Assembly: GCA_050110875.1 (NCBI GenBank)
Contig: CP188828.1
Coordinates: 2,790,001-2,854,000, forward strand
Source of the DNA: Methyloligella sp050110875
Lineage (GTDB): Bacteria; Pseudomonadota; Alphaproteobacteria; Rhizobiales; Methyloligellaceae
DNA: 64,000 nucleotides
Direction of reading: 5' to 3'
Part shown: piece after piece, positions 58,976 to 64,000 of the stretch
Layout: each line of letters begins with the position of its first letter
Position numbering within the stretch: position 1 is the first letter of the stretch
The notes under the pieces: generated by a model
What the model was told of the DNA's origin: nothing
The model's database searches: none
The model's input: the letters and a program-made list of their open reading frames with translations, nothing else
Program-made: the position numbers and the translations under genes

Positions 58976-59908
58976 TTGCGTTACCTTTCATCGTGGCAGG
59001 TCAAGACGATTGTGCGGATCGCCGCACTGGCAGCCAGTCTGGCAATGGGCGGCTGCAGCCAATTCCTGCCCGATTATCTCAAGCCGCTATCGCCGCAGGC
59101 GAGCACCGTGCTGTCCCATAAGGACATGGCCTGGGATTCGCCGATCCTGATCCGCATCTTCAAATCGGAGGCGGAGATGGAGATCTGGAAGCAGAAGGAC
59201 GACGGCCGCTTCCACCTGTTCAAAACCTATCCGATCTGCCGTTTCTCCGGCCGTCTGGGGCCGAAGCGCCGGGAAGGCGACCGGCAGGCGCCGGAAGGCT
59301 TCTACACGGTGGCCGAAGACCAGATGAATCCGTGGAGCCGGCGGCATCTGTCCTTCAATATCGGCTATCCCAACACCTTCGACCGGGCCCATGGGCGCAC
59401 GGGAAGCCTGATCATGGTGCATGGCGGCTGTTCGTCCATCGGCTGCTACGCCATGACCGACGAGGCGGTACAGGATATCTACGCGCTCAGCCGCGACGCT
59501 TTCGACGGCGGGCAGGAGGCTTTCCAGATCCAGGCCTATCCGTTCCGCATGACGGACGAGAACATGGCCAAGCATCGGAAGAACAGGTGGTTCGATTTCT
59601 GGGCCAATCTCAAGGAAGGCTACGACTATTTCGAGACCACCCACCTGGAGCCGAAGGTGGATGTCTGCGGCAAGCGCTACCTGATCAACGCCGCGTTCAA
59701 GGATGAGGACGCCGAGGTCGATCCGCGCAAGGACTGCCCGGCCTATCGCAGGCTGCCGGTGATCCCCTACACCAAGAGCCTTCAGGTGGCGGCACCGATC
59801 GGCCCGCCGCCGACACCGCTCGGCGAAGCGTTCGGCCTGGCCTTCGGCAAGAAAGAGCCGACCTACCACATGTTCAGCCTGGGACCGGCGGTGACGCGGA
59901 ACAACTGA
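58976..59908 (+). CDS. YkuD-type L,D-transpeptidase-domain lipoprotein, copy 2
   Basis: At 310 residues it has the same layout as the preceding gene: lipobox MGGC (C27), the shared blocks EIWKQKDDGRF and GDRQAPEGFYTV, and the active-site H149 and C157 in MVHGGCSSIGCYAMTD. Both copies end with the motif EPTYHMF-x-LGPA. The start is a TTG at 58976 with GGGGGGC upstream; a GTG at 59012 is possible. This is clearly a tandem duplication with substantial divergence, each copy with its own 5' region. Confidence 0.87.
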   Translation: MRYLSSWQVKTIVRIAALAASLAMGGCSQFLPDYLKPLSPQASTVLSHKDMAWDSPILIRIFKSEAEMEIWKQKDDGRFHLFKTYPICRFSGRLGPKRREGDRQAPEGFYTVAEDQMNPWSRRHLSFNIGYPNTFDRAHGRTGSLIMVHGGCSSIGCYAMTDEAVQDIYALSRDAFDGGQEAFQIQAYPFRMTDENMAKHRKNRWFDFWANLKEGYDYFETTHLEPKVDVCGKRYLINAAFKDEDAEVDPRKDCPAYRRLPVIPYTKSLQVAAPIGPPPTPLGEAFGLAFGKKEPTYHMFSLGPAVTRNN

Positions 59909-60068
59909 TCCGGGTGATTTGCGACTTTATCGGGTCCGATGCGCGGCTCGGGAAGGTTTTCCGGCCGTTTTTCTTCCGCCTGCGCTTCAGCGCTGTTGTC
60001 GCTCCACTGTATCCTTGCCACCGTAGACAAACGAATCACCAATGATCGACCGCGGGGGGCGGGGCTTG

Positions 60069-63000
60069 GTGAAGAAGAAAGATGTGGCACGGCAGCTTTT
60101 GCTTTCGAGCACGGCGCTGGCGGCTTCGCTGGCGGGCTATGGGCGGGCTGCCTACGCTCAGCAGGTCTGCACGCGCCAGGGCTCCACGAGTACCTACCTG
60201 TGCAGCGGATCCAGCAGCGACACCCAGGATCTGCGCTACGACACGACCAATATCGACAGCATCGAGGTCGTGACGGGGCCGGGCTTCAGCGTCAGCACCG
60301 TGATCGAGAGGCCGCTGATCATCACCGGTCACGGCGATGTCTCCTACACGGATTTGTACAATTCGTACCTCTCGTCCGATCTGGAGAATTCTTTTTATAT
60401 CAGCTCGTTCCCGAGCATCACCTACCGCTCGGGCAGCGTCACCGTGAAGACCAACGGAACGTTCAAGGGCGACTTCGCGGCCTATAACACCAGCGACGGA
60501 AATCTCACGGTCACCTTGTACCAGGGCGGCTCGGTGTCGGGCGGCGCATACGGGATCTACGGCTCGAACACCGGCACGACCATGGACATCACCGTCTACG
60601 GCGACGTGACGGCGACCCGCTCCGATATCGGCGCGGCCGGCACGGGCATATGGGGTTACAACAGCGGTTCGGGCGACCTCACGATCACCTCGGGGAGCAA
60701 CGTGACGGTGCAGGGCGAAGGCATCGGCATCCTCGCGACAAACCTCAGCGCCGCGGTCAATATCTACGCCTATGGAGACGTGACCGGAACCAACGGTTAC
60801 GGGATTCAGGTCTATAACACCGGGACCGACGTCAACATTGTGACGGGGCAGCTCACCCAGGGCGTGAGCGGCAATGTCGGTATTCAGGTGGCGAATTCCG
60901 GCAGCGGCGCCACGAGCATCAGCACTTATGGCGACGTCACCGGCACCGGGCTCGACGGTATCGACGTCTCCAATGGGTCCGACGCGACCGACCTTACCGT
61001 CACGATCGGTAACGGCACGACGCTGAGCGCGGAAGAAGACGGACTGCAGGCCACCAACGACGGGTCCGGCGCTGTGACCATCACCGCCAACGGCAACGTC
61101 ACCAGTAGCAACGCGACCGCGATCAACGCAATCGGATACGGTACCGATCTTTCGATCACCGTCGGCCGGCAAAGCACCGTATCGGGCAGCCTCTTCGGGA
61201 TCGGCGCCGATCAAAACGGGAGCGGGACCCTGTCGGTCACCGTCTTGGGCGACGTGACCGGCCAAGGGGCGGACGGTATCCAGCTCTATAACGGCGGCGG
61301 AAGCGCGGCCTATGTGATGATTGGCGCGTACGGAACCGTGGCGAGCACCAGCGGCGGCTCCGACGACTTTGCCATCGAGATGCGGGAGGGGGCGGCCGAG
61401 ATCACCTTGGCAGGCAGCGTGAGCGGTGCCGGAGGCGGCGCGATCCAGTTCGACCAGGGGTCGGCTCACGACAATCAGCTCACGCTTTTTCCGACGGCCG
61501 TCGTTTCAGGCAATGTGATCGCCGGGCCGGGCAGCAACGATTTGCTGGCGTTCGGAGGCCAGGGAGCGGCCAGTTTCGACCTTACGAATATCGATACGGG
61601 CGGCGGCACGCAGCAGTATCAGAATTTCGAGGTGCTCGATCTCGTCAGCGGTAACTGGAGCTTCACCGGCGCGACCACGCTGCCGCTGACGGTGGAGAAT
61701 GGCCGCATTATGGGCAACGGCTCGTTCGGCAATCTGACCATGAGCGGCGGCACTATCGCGCCGGGCAACTCCATCGGCACGATTCGAACCGCAAATGTCA
61801 CCTTCGGCCGGGGCACGACCTATGAGGTGGAGGTCGATGCGGCGGGCAACGCCGACCGGATCGCCGCGAGCGGGATAGCCACGATCAACGGCGGCACGGT
61901 GAATGTGCTGGCTTCGAGCGGCAATTATCGGGATTCGACCCGGTATAAGATTCTGACCGCCGATGGCGGACGGACCGGCCGCTTCGATCGCGTGGTCGAC
62001 AATCTCGCCTTCCTCACCCCGAGCCTCATCTACAATCCTCGTGCCGTTTATCTCGTTCTGACCCGCACCAACGGTCCGAACGGTGCGAAGAGCTTTTGCG
62101 CCGAGGCGAGGACGCCGAACCAGTGTCATGTCGGGCTGGCTTTGGACAGGTTCCCGACCACCAATGGGCTTTTCCTCGATGTGCTGAACCAGACCTCCGT
62201 CGGGGCGAGGGCCGCGTTCGATGCGCTGTCGGGCGAGGTGCATGCCTCGTTGGGCGGCGCGCTGATCGGCGAGAGCCGGCATTTGCGCGAGGCGGTGATG
62301 GGCCGGCTCGTGCAGGCGGCTCACGGCGGGACGGGGATCGGGACCGGCGGGCCGCAGGCGGCGGAGCTACGAAGCGCCTCGGTGCAGCGGCTCCAGGCCG
62401 AGATGATGGCGCTGGGCTATTCCGCCGCCGACCTGGCCTCCCTTCAACCGCTCCCCGGCCGGGGGCCGACGGTCTGGAGCCAAGGCTTCGGGAGCTGGGC
62501 CGATATCGATGGGAACGGCAATGCTGCGGCCATCGACGGTACGCTCGGCGGTGTCGTCTCGGGCCTCGATGCCGAAATCCTGCCGGGATGGCGGGCCGGC
62601 GTGGCGGGCGGCTATACCGCCTCCGTCCTCGATGTGGATGCGCGGGCCAGTTCGGCCGCGGTGGACGGTTATCACCTGCTGGTTTATGGCGGCGGCACGG
62701 TCGGACGCTTGGCGCTGCGGGCCGGCGGTGCCTGGAGCTGGCAGGAGATCGAGACCAGCCGCGCCGTATCCTTTCCGGGGTTCTACGAGATGGAGAGTGC
62801 CGCTTACGATGGCGACCGGTCCCAGGCCTTCGGGGAACTCGCCTATCGAGTCCTATTGGGCAGCCGGCTTTCCGCCGAACCGTTCAGCGGCTTGGCTTAC
62901 GTGCATCAGGAAACGGATGGCTTCACCGAGAGCGGCCCGGTCGCGGGGCTGACCTCGTCCGGCTCGCGCGAGGACGTCACCTATGGGAGCCTCGGGCTTC

Positions 63001-63290
63001 GCGCCGCGGCGAGCATGAATTTGCGGGGCTTGAAGGTATTGCCGCGGGTCTCGGTCGCCTGGCTGCATGCGTTCGACGACATCGACGCCGATTTGGCGCT
63101 CGCCTTCGCCTCCACCGGCATTGGCTTCGATATCGCCGGCACGCCGATCGCGCAGGATTCGGCGCTGATAGAGGCCGGGCTCGATCTTGCGCTGACGCCG
63201 CGCGCTACGTTGAGCATCGCCTATGACGGGCAGATCGCTGCCGATGCCATGGAGCATGGCATCGAGGGACGGGCCAACTGGACGTTCTAG
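60069..63290 (+). CDS. Autotransporter (type Va) with repeat-rich beta-helix passenger
   Basis: At 1073 residues a signal peptide (LLLSSTALAASLAGYGRAAYA in part) leads to a passenger of about 500 residues made of Gly/Ser/Thr/Asn-rich beta-helix rungs. GDVT-like segments recur near 60597, 60772, 60927, 61091 and 61246, about every 52-58 codons. A PATR-like autochaperone part follows (MGNGSFGNLTMSGGTIAPGNS in part), then a C-terminal 12-strand barrel starting near VWSQGFGSWADIDG and ending in Phe. GGGGCGGGG precedes the GTG at 60069; the ATG at 60042 has no ribosome site. A role in adhesion or surface interaction is likely but unproven. Confidence 0.9.
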   Translation: MKKKDVARQLLLSSTALAASLAGYGRAAYAQQVCTRQGSTSTYLCSGSSSDTQDLRYDTTNIDSIEVVTGPGFSVSTVIERPLIITGHGDVSYTDLYNSYLSSDLENSFYISSFPSITYRSGSVTVKTNGTFKGDFAAYNTSDGNLTVTLYQGGSVSGGAYGIYGSNTGTTMDITVYGDVTATRSDIGAAGTGIWGYNSGSGDLTITSGSNVTVQGEGIGILATNLSAAVNIYAYGDVTGTNGYGIQVYNTGTDVNIVTGQLTQGVSGNVGIQVANSGSGATSISTYGDVTGTGLDGIDVSNGSDATDLTVTIGNGTTLSAEEDGLQATNDGSGAVTITANGNVTSSNATAINAIGYGTDLSITVGRQSTVSGSLFGIGADQNGSGTLSVTVLGDVTGQGADGIQLYNGGGSAAYVMIGAYGTVASTSGGSDDFAIEMREGAAEITLAGSVSGAGGGAIQFDQGSAHDNQLTLFPTAVVSGNVIAGPGSNDLLAFGGQGAASFDLTNIDTGGGTQQYQNFEVLDLVSGNWSFTGATTLPLTVENGRIMGNGSFGNLTMSGGTIAPGNSIGTIRTANVTFGRGTTYEVEVDAAGNADRIAASGIATINGGTVNVLASSGNYRDSTRYKILTADGGRTGRFDRVVDNLAFLTPSLIYNPRAVYLVLTRTNGPNGAKSFCAEARTPNQCHVGLALDRFPTTNGLFLDVLNQTSVGARAAFDALSGEVHASLGGALIGESRHLREAVMGRLVQAAHGGTGIGTGGPQAAELRSASVQRLQAEMMALGYSAADLASLQPLPGRGPTVWSQGFGSWADIDGNGNAAAIDGTLGGVVSGLDAEILPGWRAGVAGGYTASVLDVDARASSAAVDGYHLLVYGGGTVGRLALRAGGAWSWQEIETSRAVSFPGFYEMESAAYDGDRSQAFGELAYRVLLGSRLSAEPFSGLAYVHQETDGFTESGPVAGLTSSGSREDVTYGSLGLRAAASMNLRGLKVLPRVSVAWLHAFDDIDADLALAFASTGIGFDIAGTPIAQDSALIEAGLDLALTPRATLSIAYDGQIAADAMEHGIEGRANWTF

Positions 63291-63320
63291 GCTCACTCGG
63301 CCGGCAGCGCTTTCCCGCTT

Positions 63321-63340
63321 CCCTTCCGGGAGAAGGGTTT
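63321..63340 (+). terminator. Possible terminator after the autotransporter gene
   Basis: CCCTTC (63321-63326) pairs with GAAGGG (63332-63337) over a 5-nt loop, followed by TTT. It lies 30 bp after the stop codon and adjoins the REP-like element, so it may be part of that element. Confidence 0.45.
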
Positions 63341-63397
63341 CCCTCATCCGGCCAGGAACCCTAGCGCCGGTCATCTTCTCCGAGAGGGGGAGAAGGA
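63341..63397. repeat. REP/RIME-like palindromic element
   Basis: The sequence CCCTCATCCGGC begins the element. A first stem is CCGGC/GCCGG (63348-63352 with 63366-63370), and a second stem is CTTCTCC/GGAGAAG (63375-63381 with 63389-63395). This wording (CTCATCCGGC... CTTCTCC... GGAGAAGG) is that of Rhizobiales intergenic palindromic elements, from memory. It covers the stop codon and last dozen codons of the TIGR03032 gene. Confidence 0.65.
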
Positions 63398-64000
63398 TCG
63401 TCCAGCGCGTCGTGGGTGATCAGCCCCATGATCTCGCTGCTGGCGAAGCTCAAGGACATGCCGCGCATCACGCCGGGGACGGCGGCGAGATCGTAGAGCT
63501 CGCCGACCGGGCCGTCGATGCGGAACCAATGGGCGCACGCGCCGGTCTCCAGATCGATCGCCTGGACGCCGCACCAGGGTTCGGAATCGGCTTCCCGGAG
63601 GCGCCGGTCCAGGGCCAGCCCCTCGAACCGCTCGTAGCGCGGCTTGGACAGTCCGACGAAGGCGTGCTTGCCGTGGAAGGCGAGCCCCCGGACGAAGCCG
63701 GGACAGAAGGCGAGGGGCTTGAATTCGGCATTGCCGCTTTCCAGCCCGTCGACCCAGCCCAGCTCGCCCGTGCCCGAGTTCAGCAGCCAGAGCTTGCCGT
63801 CATAGAGCCGCGGCGAGTGGGGCATGGACAGCCCCTCCAGCACGATTTCGTTCGTCTGCACGTCGATCAGGATGCCGCCGTCGAAGCGCCGGTCCCGCCA
63901 ACCGTCGATGGTGTCGGATTTGCTGACGGCTGTGACGTAGCGCGGAATGCCGTCCGCCATGGCGAGACCGTTCAGATGGCAGCGGTCCTCCCTGACGATC
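63361..64000 (-). CDS. TIGR03032/DUF4915-family protein, 5' partial
   Basis: The frame stays open to the window edge, with CHLNGLAM directly before DGIPRYVTAVS, so the ATG at 63960 is internal and the true start lies outside. Visible blocks DTIDGWRDRRFDGGILIDV (in part), GLSMPHSPRLYDGKLWLLNSGTGELG and FCPGFVRGLAFHGKHAFVGLSKPR (in part) are those of the TIGR03032 family, probably a beta-propeller; the function is unknown. The C-terminal end DDPSPPLGEDDRR is encoded by a REP-like element and is likely not native to the family. Confidence 0.88.
   Translation of the reverse strand, partial: IVREDRCHLNGLAMADGIPRYVTAVSKSDTIDGWRDRRFDGGILIDVQTNEIVLEGLSMPHSPRLYDGKLWLLNSGTGELGWVDGLESGNAEFKPLAFCPGFVRGLAFHGKHAFVGLSKPRYERFEGLALDRRLREADSEPWCGVQAIDLETGACAHWFRIDGPVGELYDLAAVPGVMRGMSLSFASSEIMGLITHDALDDPSPPLGEDDRR

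Overview
This window is high-GC DNA from an alphaproteobacterium, most likely of the order Hyphomicrobiales (Rhizobiales). That placement rests on the aerobic cobalamin genes cobS-cobT, the syntenic run aroK-aroB-CorC-bolA-DnaJ-cobS-cobT-rpmB, the helicase-S4-fdxA-carD run, and a xerD-accA pair. The genus cannot be decided from the sequence. Coding density is high and both edges cut a gene: a 3-hydroxyacyl-CoA dehydrogenase on the left and a TIGR03032/DUF4915 protein on the right.

The left third is accessory respiration. At 0.8-5.2 kb a compact operon encodes a caa3-like heme-copper oxidase: CoxB with a fused cytochrome c, CoxA, CoxC, a small membrane protein and a cytochrome c lipoprotein. 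Facing it on the minus strand (9.9 to 5.7 kb) is a translationally coupled operon for a PQQ alcohol dehydrogenase with a lanthanide-type Asp-Tyr-Asp active site, a XoxJ/MoxJ-like binding protein, a second cytochrome c lipoprotein and a CtaG-like assembly factor. A pseudoazurin gene diverges from it. Together they read as one periplasmic alcohol-to-oxygen electron chain. CoxA keeps all metal ligands but lacks the usual K-channel lysine and helix-VI glutamate.

At 14.3-24.6 kb a minus-strand narK-narGHJI operon for respiratory nitrate reduction is followed by a PpiC-like gene without a parvulin domain, a small unknown gene and a cysteine-free Crp/Fnr regulator. A perfect TTGAT-N4-ATCAA box stands at class II spacing before narK. 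At 26-32 kb lies an envelope-modification cluster: two PAP2 phosphatases, a response regulator and histidine kinase, a LAB_N protein and a family 2 glycosyltransferase. Two of its promoter regions share an 11-bp-spaced GTCAGC direct repeat. A tRNA-Arg(CCU) gene follows.

From about 34 kb on the window is mostly core genome: carD, fdxA, a SUV3-like helicase, an ECF42 sigma factor with its DGPF partner, rpmB, cobT/cobS, bolA, aroB/aroK, xerD and accA. Embedded in it are less ordinary items: a Gln/Gly/Tyr-rich secreted protein, tandem YkuD lipoproteins, a large autotransporter, a 15-bp tandem repeat carrying serial stop codons, a 19-bp perfect hairpin, and a REP-like palindromic element that supplies the end of the last gene.
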